Assembly: GCA_028875575.1 (NCBI GenBank) | Contig: JAPPDF010000001.1 | Location: 1-64,000 of the forward strand | DNA length: 64,000 nucleotides | Origin: Acidobacteriota bacterium | GTDB taxonomy: Bacteria; Acidobacteriota; Terriglobia; Versatilivoradales; Versatilivoraceae | Direction of reading: 5' to 3' | Part shown: in pieces, positions 17,978 through 27,579 of the stretch | Layout: each line of letters opens with the position of its first letter | Position numbering within the stretch: the stretch's first letter is position 1 | Translations under genes and position numbers: made by a program | The notes under the pieces: generated by a model | What the model was told of the DNA's origin: nothing | The model's input: the letters and a program-made list of their open reading frames with translations, nothing else | Databases searched by the model: none

Positions 17978-18790
17978 TCAGAAATAAAGGAGCAGCCCCA
18001 CCCGGGCGCTGACTCCGCTGGCTTCCAGAGACAAGGGGACCGTCACCCCCACGTCGGTGAACGGAATGATCCTTGAGGCGCTTCGGTAGTCCGTGTACCT
18101 CACTTCGCCCCTTATGGCGATGGCTCCCAGCTTTTTTTCGATCCCGCCACCGGTGGTCCAGCCGATGAAATTCTCGTCGAACCGGTCGGTCCCCGAGGTG
18201 AACTCGCCGGCCTCGGTACAGGGCTCCGGATTCAGGCATCCGGTATAGTCCGACCTGAACCCCGCCTTGAGGTGGCGCAGGCCGACCAACCCGTAAATGC
18301 TGGGACCAAGCCCCGGCCCCACCACCGGAATTCCGGCGCCCAGGCGCAGAGTGAAGCCGATGCTTCTGTCCTTGTCGAAAGACCAGTCCTCGGGCCAGAC
18401 CTCTCCCAGTTGGTTGCGCCCCTCGGAAGTCCCCAGTCCCGGCAAGCGCCCTATCACTGCGCCACGGTGATAGGCCATGTCCCCCTCGCCGGCCACGAAA
18501 AAACCGGTGAGGCCGATAGGAACGCGGTAGCCGGCCAGGAAACCGTAGCCGAAGGCCGCCTTGGTAGCGGAGTCGTCGGCTCGAAAAACCTCGCCCGGAT
18601 TGAGTGAAATGTTGTTGGGGGCGGTGTTGTCCACGGTCTTGTCGTACAGGACATCCAGACGTTCGCCCGACCCCGTGAGACCGACGTAGAAGTCTCCCCC
18701 TTCAGCCGGCGCCGGGCCCATGACAGTCCAGAGCAGTCCGGCTGCAAGACAGCCCCACCATTTGACTCTTCCAATGGGCATCATCCGCAT
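17978..18790 (-). CDS. Outer membrane beta-barrel protein
   Basis: 270 residues. A signal peptide is clear (hydrophobic CLAAGLLWTVMGPAPAEG, cleavage near residue 27). The mature part alternates short amphipathic strands with Gly/Asn-rich turns and ends in a C-terminal Phe (GLLLYF), the export signature of outer-membrane barrels. The start at 18790 is chosen over the upstream in-frame start because GGAGG lies 5 bases ahead. Size and strand pattern fit an 8- to 10-stranded OmpA/OmpW-like barrel with unknown ligand. It stands alone on the minus strand, 136 bp from the DUF1552 gene. Confidence 0.72.
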   Translation of the reverse strand: MRMMPIGRVKWWGCLAAGLLWTVMGPAPAEGGDFYVGLTGSGERLDVLYDKTVDNTAPNNISLNPGEVFRADDSATKAAFGYGFLAGYRVPIGLTGFFVAGEGDMAYHRGAVIGRLPGLGTSEGRNQLGEVWPEDWSFDKDRSIGFTLRLGAGIPVVGPGLGPSIYGLVGLRHLKAGFRSDYTGCLNPEPCTEAGEFTSGTDRFDENFIGWTTGGGIEKKLGAIAIRGEVRYTDYRSASRIIPFTDVGVTVPLSLEASGVSARVGLLLYF

Positions 18791-18926
18791 AAAGACCTCC
18801 ATCATGCCCGCGCAGTCGCGGGCGATTGAAATTTCCAAAAGGGTTATGGAAGGGGGGCAAGAAGACAAGTATCCAGGCTTGCCTTAACGTTTTGAGAATC
18901 GAGGACGGGAGCCCGCTGTCGAGCGG

Positions 18927-20231
18927 CTAGACTTCCAGCAGCCGCTCCTGCGAGTCGCCGAACTCCTTGAGGTGAATGCCGTACTTGTCCAGCATGGACA
19001 GGAACAGGCTGCACATCTTGCGGTTGGGTTTATCGAGGTAATTCAGGATCCGGCCGCCCTCCAGCTGCCCCCCGGCGCCGCCCAGCAGGACTACCGGCAG
19101 TTGTTTGGCGTTGTGGCGACCTGTCAGCATGCTGGAGCAGATCATCAGCATGGAGTTGTCCAGGGCGGTCCGCTCGCCCTCCTGCACAGCATCCAGCTTG
19201 CGGGCGATGTAGGCCAACTGTTCCACGAAGAACTGGTTCACGCGAAGCCAGGCGTCGTTATCCTGATGGGAGAGCTCGTGGTGGCCGACCGTGACTCCCA
19301 GGTGGCGGAACAGCAGGTAGCTGTGATCGTTGTTGAGCTTCAGGGTGCAGACCCGGGTGGTGTCGGTCTGGAAGCCCAGCACCAGAATGTCGCTCATGAG
19401 CCGCATGTGTTCCGGGATGTCCTGCGGCATGCCGTCCGGCGGACGGGGAATGTTGGGCTTGTCCAGGGTGGGACGCCAGCCCTGCACCTCCCCCCGGTTA
19501 CCGGCCTGCTCGATGCGCCGCTCCACCTCACGCACCGAGTTCAGATACTCGTCCAGCTTGTGCTGATCGTTGGAGCCGATGTCCCGGCGCAGGCGATTGG
19601 CTTCGTCCAGCACCGCATCCAGCACACTCTGGTCTCCGCGCTGGACGCTGTCCTTGAACAGCCGGTCGAAAGCCAGGGCGGGATAGACTTCCAGCGGGGT
19701 GGGAGCCGTGGGAGAACTCCAGGAGATGTGCGAGCTGTAGAGCATGGAGTAGTTCTTGTGAATCCCCGGGTTGGACCGTTCGCAACCGATCACCATGCTG
19801 GGCACCTTGGTGGAGCGCCCGTAGCGCTGGGCCACCACCTGGTCGAAGCTGGTTCCGGAACGAATCTCGCCGCCGTTGGCCAGCGGCGCCCCGGAAAGCA
19901 GGTTGCCGGTCTGGGAGCTGTGGATGTTGCCCTTGAGCGCCTCGGCGTTGTAGAGCCCGCGGATGAAGACCATTCGCTCGCGAAAATCGGTCAGGGGCTC
20001 CAGCACCCGGCCGAGCTCCATTTGCTTCCCTGCTCCCCTGGCCCACCACTCCTTGGTGTGAAACCCGTTACCCGCAAACAACACGCCCAGGCGAACCGGG
20101 GCCTCATTGGAGGCGCGCACACCGGGAGCCGCCCATGCATCCCGAACCGGCAGCGACTCCATCCAGGGCAGCGCCATGGTGACGCCCAGCCCCCGGAGGA
20201 ATTTTCGTCGAGAAAATCGAGGATTGATCAT
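18927..20231 (-). CDS. DUF1552 family protein, Tat-exported
   Basis: About 434 residues. The N-terminus carries a twin-arginine-like signal (SRRKFLRGLG followed by a hydrophobic stretch), so it is probably exported folded. The body matches the DUF1552 family (HxxSHH-type): the stretch GHHELSHQDND near residue 290 carries the family histidines. The molecular function of DUF1552 is unknown. The ATG at 20231 is chosen because GAGG lies 6 bases upstream; an in-frame GTG lies 12 bases further out. It follows the DUF1592 cytochrome gene on the same strand by 139 bp, the order seen for this pair in Planctomycetota, Acidobacteriota and relatives. Confidence 0.88.
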   Translation of the reverse strand: MINPRFSRRKFLRGLGVTMALPWMESLPVRDAWAAPGVRASNEAPVRLGVLFAGNGFHTKEWWARGAGKQMELGRVLEPLTDFRERMVFIRGLYNAEALKGNIHSSQTGNLLSGAPLANGGEIRSGTSFDQVVAQRYGRSTKVPSMVIGCERSNPGIHKNYSMLYSSHISWSSPTAPTPLEVYPALAFDRLFKDSVQRGDQSVLDAVLDEANRLRRDIGSNDQHKLDEYLNSVREVERRIEQAGNRGEVQGWRPTLDKPNIPRPPDGMPQDIPEHMRLMSDILVLGFQTDTTRVCTLKLNNDHSYLLFRHLGVTVGHHELSHQDNDAWLRVNQFFVEQLAYIARKLDAVQEGERTALDNSMLMICSSMLTGRHNAKQLPVVLLGGAGGQLEGGRILNYLDKPNRKMCSLFLSMLDKYGIHLKEFGDSQERLLEV

Positions 20232-20370
20232 GATCGGCCTCACGGCAAAGGAGAGAGGGATTGCGGGGGTATTCTACCTCTTATCGCCTCCGAACGCACC
20301 AGGAACCTCGAAACCCCGCTATTGACAGTACGGATCGGGAACGGCCCCGCCGGGAGCTTTCCCACAAAGA

Positions 20371-23300
20371 TCAGTGACCGGTTCCCCGGGCCACCTGCAG
20401 ATCCCGGCCCCGGATCTCCCGGAACTGACGGCTTCGAACGATCGTCTCGATGGCCACCGAGAACCGGTAGTCGTTTTCGGCCAGGCGTTCCAGAATCTCG
20501 GTGACCAGCGGCTGGTCGGAGAGTTTCAGTTCCCGGCCAATGGCATAACCCAGCAGCTTGCGGCAGAACTGGCGCAGCACTTCCTCTCGCCGGTGCTCCA
20601 ACAGGTAGTCCCGCAAACCGCCCAGTCCCTCCACCTCGGTTCCGTCGGGAAGCGTGGTCCGGGTATCCAGGGGACGGTCGGCCATGTCCCGGTCGCGGCG
20701 CCGGCCGATGGCGTCGAAGCCCTCCAGTGCGAAGCCGAAGGGGTCGATCCTTCGATGGCAGGAGGCGCAACTGGGCTCGCTGGTATGCAGGGCCACCAGC
20801 TGGCGCAGGGTCAGCCCCTCGGTCGCGGTCTCATCGGGTGGAAGTTCGGGCACGTCCGGGGGCGGCCGGGGCAGCTTCTCTCCCAGGAGCACTTCGCTGA
20901 TCCAGTTGCCGCGCAGGATGGGACTGGTCCGGGAGGCGCCCGACTGCTTGCTCAGGGTGGTGCCCAGCGCCAGAATGCCGCCGCGCCCATGCTCCTGAAC
21001 CTGGATGCGCTGCCAGTCCTCGCCCCGAACGCCCTCGATCCCGTAAAACTCGGCCAGTCTCTGGTTGACGAAGGTGTGATCGGCGTTGAACAGGCTCAGC
21101 AGGGAGCCGTCCCGTTGAAACAGATCGGTAAAGAACCGGATGGACTCCTCGTACATCTCACCGCGTATTTCGGCAAACTCCGGGAAGTACCGCTCGCTTT
21201 TGACTTCGGTCTGGTCGAAGTCGTAGATGTGCAGCCACTGGCAGGCAAACTCGGTGGCCAGCCTCCGCACCCGGGCATCGGCCAGCATGCGCCTGGCCTG
21301 CCAGACCATCACTTCGGGAGCACGCAGCCTGCCCTGAGCGGCCAGGGCGCGCAGTTCCCGGTCCGGCTGGGAAGACCAGAGAAAGTAGCTCAGCCGGCTG
21401 GCCAGCTCCCAGTCGGAGACCTCAGCCGTGGCTTGGGGCGGCGCCTTCTCCAGCCGGTAGAGAAAGGGGGAGGCGACAAAGACACGGGCCAGCGTCAAGC
21501 GAAACGCCTCTTCGTGGGGAAGCTCCTGCTCCCGCAGCCGGCGGTACAGTCCGTGAAGCTCCTCCACTTCCAGTTCGGTCAGGGGACGGCGGTACGCCCG
21601 GCCGGCAAACTGGACCAGGGCCGCCAACTGCAAGGGTTCGGCTCCCACCAATTCCTGGCGAAAGGCAGCCGCCTCCCGCTTGATGGGTGGCTGCAGAGGC
21701 AGCAGGGCCCGGTATTGGGAACGGTCCCTTCGGCCGTTGCCCTGCATGGCTTCCATAAGCAGATCCAGGGCTGTCACCCGATCAAAGGGACTCTGGCTGA
21801 CGAAGCGAAGTTCTTCCCAAAGCCGGTCGAGCCGAGCCCGCTGGCGGCTGTCCAGCATCAACCGGGCCAGGTGGTCATCCTCGCGATAGAACAGTTGCAG
21901 GGTGAGGATCTCGTCGACCGGCACGATCTGGGTGAAGCAGAGCGCCGCCGGAAAGAGGCTACGATATTCCTCCAGGGCCGCCTGCATCCGCTCCCGGGCG
22001 CCGCCGCCTTCGGCCACCAGGATGGGCCGGGTGAGGGAGAGGTCCCGGCGGTCCGAAAATACCTGGCTCACGCTCGAATACAGGACGCTGGTCCGACTGA
22101 CCAACAGGCCGGATGTCTCTGCCGGCTCTCCCAGCACCAGTTCCACCTGAACGCTGCCCTCGCTGCCGGTTTCCTCATCCAGCACGGCCCGGGCGACCAG
22201 GTCGCGGCCGGACGCAAGGGAGGCAGGCAGGCGAATGGGAATCACCGCCGGTGCGCGCACGACCAGCGAGTCGGCATCAATGGCCTTGCCGTTGGGATGA
22301 CTGCCGAACATGCCCGGGTCCAGGCCCCACTCGACTTCTTCCGGAGTGGGTTGGCCAGAGTCTGAACCGCTCGTTCCCCGGCTGAGGCCGCGAACCTCCC
22401 GCAGCAGCACGTCGGGTTGACCCACCCGCACCAGGCGCGGCCGCTCCAACACCACCAGGTCATCCTCGTTCCCGTCCCCGGCATCGGTCACCACCAGAGA
22501 CACCAGCACTTCCCCGTCTCGCCGGTCCGGCGGCCTGGGGGGGATGGAGGCACACAGGTACTGCTGAAAGACCAGGGGGTCGACCGGCTCCATCCACCGC
22601 TTGGGTCCTCCGGTCCTGCCGATCAAGCCGACCGGCCCAAAGGTCCAGAGGGCCCGCTGCCAGGCGGCAACCGCCGAGGTCAACGCCCCGGCGTCGGAGG
22701 GCCCGGCGCCGCGCCAGCGGGCACGCAGGTCATCCATCAGGGGAGAGGGGGCGACTCCGTTGAGACTGTTCCACAACCGGCCGAGGTAGCCGGCATTCAG
22801 CCCGTATTGCCGGGCCACGGCCGGGATGGTCTTGCGGCCGGAGCGCAGCGCCTGCCGCTCGGCCAGCGTAGCTGCAAAGTATTTCTGCAGCGGCAGAGCT
22901 CCGGACAACCCGATGCGGGAGTTTCCGTGGACGTTGACGTTTCCCACCTCCGAACCCACGCCCAGCTTCCGGACGTCCGTGTACCGGCCGTAGAACTGGC
23001 GGATCTCGGCCAGTATCTCGTCGGTCCAGTCGCGCCGGGTCTTCTGAAGGGAAAAACGAAACCCGTCCGGCAACAGCACGGCGTGTTGGGCAATGACCTT
23101 GCCGGCGTCGAGATACTTCTGCAGCAGGCCGGGAGACATCACCAGGGCGTTGCCGGCATTGGTGAACCCTTCCCCGGCCGCGCTGTCGGTGGGAAACTCC
23201 CGGGTCGGATCCAGAGCGATTCCGGTCAGGTCGCGAACGGTGTAGGTGTACTCGGCGTTGTTGAGCCGTCTGAGCACCACCGGCCCCGGGTCCCCGGCAT

Positions 23301-23712
23301 TGGCCAAAGACTCCGCCCGCAGATATCCCTTTACCCAGTCCAGCAAAGCCTTTCTTTGCTCGGGTAACGGTTGGCCGGATCCCTCGGGGGGCATCTCCCC
23401 CCGCTCCAGCATGTCGACCACCTTGACCCAGGCCCCGGCATCCTGCCGCACCTCGGCCATGTCGGTGAACCGCTCCAGGTCCAGCTCCCCGGTGCGCAGG
23501 GCCGTCGAGTGGCAGTTCTGGCAGAACTGCCCGATCAACGGCCGCACCTCCCGGTCGTACCGGAGTCCGAGCGCTTCGAAGGACTCGGTCTGTTGGTCGC
23601 CGGCCAATAGCGGAGCACTGGACACTGCTACGGCCAGACCAAACAAGGCACCCAGAAAGGCCGGCGCCATGACGCCTCCGGCACTCCCGCGGGTACTAAA
23701 AACAGCACCCAT
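20371..23712 (-). CDS. DUF1592/DUF1588/DUF1587/DUF1595/DUF1585 protein with planctomycete-type cytochrome c motif
   Basis: 1113 residues, exported (hydrophobic signal about 15-37). A CQNCHS heme-type motif at 64-68 is followed by regions corresponding to the DUF1587, DUF1595, DUF1592, DUF1588 and DUF1585 set. A second CxxCH lies in PSCASCHRRIDPFG near residue 1000. Central residues about 380-520 hold extra beta-rich sequence, possibly carbohydrate binding. The start at 23712 is fixed by GGAGG 6 bases upstream; the open frame extends 24 bases further to a GTG. Proteins of this build pair with DUF1552 proteins and are thought to act in periplasmic redox or polymer breakdown, but no activity is established. 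Confidence 0.9.
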   Translation of the reverse strand: MGAVFSTRGSAGGVMAPAFLGALFGLAVAVSSAPLLAGDQQTESFEALGLRYDREVRPLIGQFCQNCHSTALRTGELDLERFTDMAEVRQDAGAWVKVVDMLERGEMPPEGSGQPLPEQRKALLDWVKGYLRAESLANAGDPGPVVLRRLNNAEYTYTVRDLTGIALDPTREFPTDSAAGEGFTNAGNALVMSPGLLQKYLDAGKVIAQHAVLLPDGFRFSLQKTRRDWTDEILAEIRQFYGRYTDVRKLGVGSEVGNVNVHGNSRIGLSGALPLQKYFAATLAERQALRSGRKTIPAVARQYGLNAGYLGRLWNSLNGVAPSPLMDDLRARWRGAGPSDAGALTSAVAAWQRALWTFGPVGLIGRTGGPKRWMEPVDPLVFQQYLCASIPPRPPDRRDGEVLVSLVVTDAGDGNEDDLVVLERPRLVRVGQPDVLLREVRGLSRGTSGSDSGQPTPEEVEWGLDPGMFGSHPNGKAIDADSLVVRAPAVIPIRLPASLASGRDLVARAVLDEETGSEGSVQVELVLGEPAETSGLLVSRTSVLYSSVSQVFSDRRDLSLTRPILVAEGGGARERMQAALEEYRSLFPAALCFTQIVPVDEILTLQLFYREDDHLARLMLDSRQRARLDRLWEELRFVSQSPFDRVTALDLLMEAMQGNGRRDRSQYRALLPLQPPIKREAAAFRQELVGAEPLQLAALVQFAGRAYRRPLTELEVEELHGLYRRLREQELPHEEAFRLTLARVFVASPFLYRLEKAPPQATAEVSDWELASRLSYFLWSSQPDRELRALAAQGRLRAPEVMVWQARRMLADARVRRLATEFACQWLHIYDFDQTEVKSERYFPEFAEIRGEMYEESIRFFTDLFQRDGSLLSLFNADHTFVNQRLAEFYGIEGVRGEDWQRIQVQEHGRGGILALGTTLSKQSGASRTSPILRGNWISEVLLGEKLPRPPPDVPELPPDETATEGLTLRQLVALHTSEPSCASCHRRIDPFGFALEGFDAIGRRRDRDMADRPLDTRTTLPDGTEVEGLGGLRDYLLEHRREEVLRQFCRKLLGYAIGRELKLSDQPLVTEILERLAENDYRFSVAIETIVRSRQFREIRGRDLQVARGTGH

Positions 23713-23809
23713 ATCAAACCTCCAAGTGTGAGTCACAATTTAGCGCAACCGCCCGGTGCTGTCCACTTCATTGGGGGATGAGGGGCGGTGTTGGCGTGGG
23801 CTTGGAGAG

Positions 23810-24243
23810 GCCGTGTGTTCCTGAAGGACGTTACTGATTCGCCGCTTGGCGGCTGCGGCAGCGCGGGTTTCAGATGGGAAGCGCCGGGTAAGAATTGAGG
23901 AGCGAAGGCGGCGGTGGTGGGTGATTGTGGCGGGGGGCGGAGTTTTTTTGGGGAAGCTGTGCGTTCCCGAACGGGTGCTTTCTATTCGCCGCATTCGCGG
24001 CTGGGTTGACGCAGAACTCATAGGACCCCGGGTTGACACCTCCGTCGCCCAGAGGACTCTGCCTTCGCTGCCAAGCGCGACTCCTCCCAGGCTCCTCCTG
24101 GCTCACCCCGCAGGCGACACGAGGGCGCAGCTTTGCTGCTATATAAGGATGGCCTGTAAGGGACGTTTCCTCAATTGACCTGCGGCAACCGCAGCTTCGC
24201 AGCTCTCACCCTACCAACAACGCCGCCGCAGGATAGGATTTTT
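23810..24243 (+). repeat. Modular intergenic repeat family A, full-length copy 1
   Basis: About 430 bp that aligns in inverted orientation with 35711-36127. Landmarks in order: GAGGCCGTGTGTTCCTGAAG (23810); GCGTTCCCGAACGGGTGCTT (near 23961); the mini-hairpin GCCGCATTCGCGGC; CCCCGGGTTGAC; a block of about 110 bp beginning GCCCAGAGGACTCTGCC that is shared only with copy 4; AACCGCAGCTTCGCAGCTC; and the end word GGATAGGATTTTT. No gene is convincing in the whole 23713-24270 space. Sequence relation is seen directly; function is unknown. Confidence 0.75.
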
Positions 24244-24270
24244 TCTCGTGGGCGGCACGGTCCATACGCC

Positions 24271-25680
24271 TCAGTAAACCCGGTGGCGGCGCGTGAAGGG
24301 GAGGGCCGCCAGGAAGACCACCACGGCCACGCCGAAGCCGAAGAGGGCGGCGCCCAGGTCTCCCGGTGGATCCAGCCACAACCAGAGGATGGTGGCTGCC
24401 GTAGCGGCCGCCATGGAAACCACCACGGCGGGGGCGCGTTCGGGGCGGTACCAGAACAGGCCCACCAGGAAGGGCAGCACCATGCCCGGGGCCCAGAAAT
24501 CGTAGACGAACACCAACACCGAGATGATGTCCTGGTAGAGGTAGGCCAGCAGGGCGGCGGCCACTCCGGTGCCAAGCGTGGTCCACTCGGCCACCCGCAG
24601 CAGGGTCCGGTCCCCGGCCCGGGGGTTGATGGTGCGCCGATAGATGTCCTGCATCACCACGGTGGCGTTGCAGGAGAGCACGCTGTCGGCCGAGGACATG
24701 GCGGCGGCCGCCATGGCGGCGATCATGACCCCGGCAAAGGCAGGGTGGAAGGTGGTTCGAACCAGGGCGGGAAACACCTGCTGAACCCCTTCGGCGGCCG
24801 CCTGCTGCACCTCGGGGTGGGCAGCCGCCGAGAGTCCCAGCACGCAGGTGGCGATGGGCAGAAACAGCAGCAGGAAGAGGCCGCTCCCGGCGACTCCCAG
24901 CCTGGCCTGGCGAGCATCGCGGGCAATGAAGCAGCGGACCGTGTAGGTGGGGATGAACATCTCGCCCAGCAGAAAGGCCACAAACAGGCTGACGGCCCCC
25001 GTCATCGACCAGTGGCCCGTGATCTGGAAGTGGGCCTGACCGAGCTGCTCAGCCAGCGGAAGAAAGCCTCCCTGCTGGAAGATCAGCATGCCCGAGGCAG
25101 CGGCTATTCCGCCCACCAGGACCACGAACTGCAGGACATCGGTGGCCACCACCGCCCGCATTCCGCCCACCGTGGAATAGAAAATAGTCACCGCGGCCCC
25201 GATCAGCAGGGCGGTGCCATAGGGAATGCCGGCGATGGAGGCGGTGATGGTGGCCATGGCCGCCATCTGGGCTACCAGGGCCCCCACCAGGAAGAGCAGG
25301 CAGTGGGCCGTCGCCATGGCCCGGGCCACCCGGCCGAATTTCAGCTCGAAAAAGTCCGCTACCGTGACCAGGTCGAGCGCCCGGAGCCGGGGGGCCGCCC
25401 ACAGGCCGGTAAAGATCAGTTGCAGGTGCCAGGCGCAGGTGACCAGCGCCGCGGCCACGCCGATTTCATAGACGCGGGAGACGCTACCCACCGAAGCCCC
25501 GCCCCCGATCAGCGTGGCCGCGGTGGTGGCCAGCAGCACCACCCAGGGGACGTTTCTTCCCGCCAGGGTGTAGTCGGTCGAGGTGCGGATGCGGCGGGCG
25601 CTGCCCACCCCGATCCAGAGCAGAACCGCCAGGTAGGCGATCAGGGCGGTCAGCTCAACCATGCGGCTGCTGTCGAACAT
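24271..25680 (-). CDS. Sodium:solute symporter family transporter
   Basis: 469 residues with about 13 hydrophobic segments from residue 5 to 465. The sequence follows the SSS (SLC5-like) family: GGGASVGSVSRVYEIG early, the DLVTVADFFELKFG stretch in the first third, and AAMAAAAMSSADSVLSCNATV in the second half, where the Na2-site Ser residues lie. It imports an unidentified solute (sugar, organic acid or amino acid) with sodium. Monocistronic on the minus strand, bounded on both sides by family A repeats. The ATG at 25680 and an in-frame ATG six codons later are both possible starts. Confidence 0.88.
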   Translation of the reverse strand: MFDSSRMVELTALIAYLAVLLWIGVGSARRIRTSTDYTLAGRNVPWVVLLATTAATLIGGGASVGSVSRVYEIGVAAALVTCAWHLQLIFTGLWAAPRLRALDLVTVADFFELKFGRVARAMATAHCLLFLVGALVAQMAAMATITASIAGIPYGTALLIGAAVTIFYSTVGGMRAVVATDVLQFVVLVGGIAAASGMLIFQQGGFLPLAEQLGQAHFQITGHWSMTGAVSLFVAFLLGEMFIPTYTVRCFIARDARQARLGVAGSGLFLLLFLPIATCVLGLSAAAHPEVQQAAAEGVQQVFPALVRTTFHPAFAGVMIAAMAAAAMSSADSVLSCNATVVMQDIYRRTINPRAGDRTLLRVAEWTTLGTGVAAALLAYLYQDIISVLVFVYDFWAPGMVLPFLVGLFWYRPERAPAVVVSMAAATAATILWLWLDPPGDLGAALFGFGVAVVVFLAALPFTRRHRVY

Positions 25681-25865
25681 GGGAATTGGTGTCGGTTGGA
25701 GATGAGGTAGATGAGGCGACGGAGTTGATCCCCCGTAACCGCCATCGTCTCGAAATTAGCGACGCACCAAAGGGCAGCGCTTGCGAATAAGGATAATCGC
25801 CGGGGGGTGTGGGTGTTTAGGGTTTTTGGGGAGGGGGTGGTATGTAGATGCCGGGTGGGGGTGGT

Positions 25866-26190
25866 TGTGGGGCAGCGGTGCGTTGAGGTATGAGGCTTTT
25901 AATTCGCCGCCTACGCGGCTAGGGGCGGCGTGGGGTTCATACGACTTAGGGTTATTGGGTGGCGTCTTTTTGGAGAAGCGGTGCGTTCCCGAACGGGTGC
26001 TTCCTATTCGCCGCATTCGCGGCTGGGTTGGGGCTGACCCATACGACCCCGGGTTGACACCCGGGGCTACCCTGAGCCGCAGCTTCGCAGCTCTATAAGG
26101 ATAGCCCGTAGGTGGCGTCTCGCCGGGTAACCCCGTCAACCGCAGCATTCGCAGCTCTCCCCGAACCCACAACGCTGCAAGAGGAAACGT
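25866..26190 (+). repeat. Repeat family A, copy 2 with a degenerate tandem unit
   Basis: A diverged unit (about 25866-25965, with ATTCGCCGCCTACGCGGCTA) is followed by a better unit from 25980. The latter has GCGTTCCCGAACGGGTGCTT, the GCCGC-ATTC-GCGGC hairpin, a strong CCCCGGG/CCCGGGG hairpin near 26050, CCGCAGCTTCGCAGCTC, and a segment (CTCGCCGGGTAACCC) shared with copy 4. The 110-bp block of copies 1 and 4 is absent. The rest of the 759-bp space (25681-26439) shows no gene. Confidence 0.7.
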
Positions 26191-26380
26191 GCTTTTCTAT
26201 TTAGAATATGCCCAGGGCAAAAGCCCGGGGGGAGCCATTGGAAAACGTCACATAGGGGAGACGCGGGCGTCCCCTACGGGAGTAGAGCCGCGAACGCGGC
26301 GGCACGCTCACGCAGGCGGTAATCCCCGGAGAAATTGCCCTACGGGGCGCCCGTCCTCAATTGACGTGGCTGTTATACTC

Positions 26381-26420
26381 GCCCCTGTTGGCAGGGGCCA
26401 GATGTCTATCAGAGCATCTG
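26381..26420 (+). promoter_or_regulatory. Two small hairpins in the leader of the PotA-like gene
   Basis: GCCCCTG/CAGGGGC with a 4-base loop (26381-26398) is followed directly by CAGATG/CATCTG (26399-26404 and 26415-26420). They end 19 bp before the start codon. They do not match a riboswitch class I know. They could modulate translation of the operon. Confidence 0.3.
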
Positions 26421-26439
26421 CCGAAGGCAGGCAAGTCGA

Positions 26440-27579
26440 ATGGCAGAAAACAATACTAGCCCCCCGATGGACTCACCCCAGAAGGCCCACGTCGAGTTCG
26501 AGGGTGTCAGCAAGAGCTACGACGGTCGCACTGTCGTGGTTCGGGACCTGGACCTGGTGGTTTACGAGGGCGAGTTCCTGACGTTGCTGGGTCCCTCCGG
26601 CTCCGGCAAGACCACCTGCCTGATGATGCTGGCGGGCTTTCAGACTCCCACCTCGGGCACCATCCGCATCGGCGGGCGCGCTGTAGACGATCTCCCCCCG
26701 CGTAAACGCGACATCGGCGTCGTCTTCCAGAACTATGCCTTGTTTCCCCACATGACCGTCGGGGAAAACCTTTCCTTTCCCCTGGAAGTGCGCGGAATGG
26801 AACCGCGACAAATCCGGGAACGGGTCCTCGGCGCGCTGGAACTGGTCCGCCTGGATGGACTGGAAGGCCGGCGCCCCGGCGAGCTTTCCGGCGGCCAGCA
26901 GCAGCGGGTGGCCATCGCCCGGGCGCTGGTGTTCGAGCCGGCCCTGGTGCTGATGGACGAACCCCTGGGAGCTCTGGACCGCCGCCTGCGCGAGGAGATG
27001 CAATACGAGGTGCGGCGCATCCAGCGCAGGCTGGGAGTGACGGTCGTCTATGTCACCCACGACCAGCAGGAGGCCATGGCCATGTCGGATCGGGTGGCTG
27101 TCTTTCAGCGGGGGCGCATCGAGCAAGTAGCGGCGCCTGAAGCCCTTTACGAGGAGCCGGAACGGGAGTTCGTGGCCCGGTTTATCGGAGAGAACAACCT
27201 GCTGCGTGGAAAGGTCGTCGCGGTCGAGGGCGATTTCTGCCGGGTGGAGGTCGGCGGACAGATTGTCAAGGCCTTCCGTGTGGCGCCCTGCGCGGTCGGC
27301 GACTCCGTTTCGGTCGCCATCCGCCCGGAACGGGTCGCCGTGGCTCCCGAGCCGGGCCTCTACGGCAACGAGTTCGACGCCAGGATCGAGGACATCGTAT
27401 TCCTGGGGGATCACCTCAGGATCCGCATGACGGTTTGCGACAGTTCGGACTTCATCGCCAAGATACCCAACATCGTGGGGCACGGAGCAGTGCTGGAGGG
27501 TGATCGGGTCCGCGTCGGCTGGACGCTGACCGACGGCCGGGCGCTGGAGCCCGACGATCCCGAGGCAGGCTCCCCATGA
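26440..27579 (+). CDS. PotA-like ABC transporter ATP-binding protein
   Basis: 379 residues. Nucleotide-binding domain 15-250: Walker A GPSGSGKTT, signature LSGGQQQR, Walker B ALVLMDEPLGALD and the switch His in VTHDQQEA. The C-terminal 120 residues form the TOBE/OB regulatory region typical of importers of the PotA/MalK/UgpC group. It powers uptake together with the three downstream genes, forming a complete ATPase-binding protein-permease-permease operon in + orientation. Its stop overlaps the next gene by 4 bp (ATGA). Polyamines are the usual substrate for this gene set; other small cations or sugars cannot be excluded. Shine-Dalgarno is weak (GGCAAG). Confidence 0.9.
   Translation: MAENNTSPPMDSPQKAHVEFEGVSKSYDGRTVVVRDLDLVVYEGEFLTLLGPSGSGKTTCLMMLAGFQTPTSGTIRIGGRAVDDLPPRKRDIGVVFQNYALFPHMTVGENLSFPLEVRGMEPRQIRERVLGALELVRLDGLEGRRPGELSGGQQQRVAIARALVFEPALVLMDEPLGALDRRLREEMQYEVRRIQRRLGVTVVYVTHDQQEAMAMSDRVAVFQRGRIEQVAAPEALYEEPEREFVARFIGENNLLRGKVVAVEGDFCRVEVGGQIVKAFRVAPCAVGDSVSVAIRPERVAVAPEPGLYGNEFDARIEDIVFLGDHLRIRMTVCDSSDFIAKIPNIVGHGAVLEGDRVRVGWTLTDGRALEPDDPEAGSP

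Noticed and set aside
20374-22365. Open frame of 663 codons on the + strand
   Set aside because: Antisense shadow of the DUF1592 gene, rich in Gln/His/Gly without any motif.
24175-25710. Open frame of 511 codons on the + strand
   Set aside because: Antisense to the sodium:solute symporter, composition typical of a shadow frame.
26360-26380. TTGACG and TATACT near 26361-26379 as a promoter of the PotA-like gene
   Set aside because: The spacing is only about 7 bp, far too short for sigma-70.
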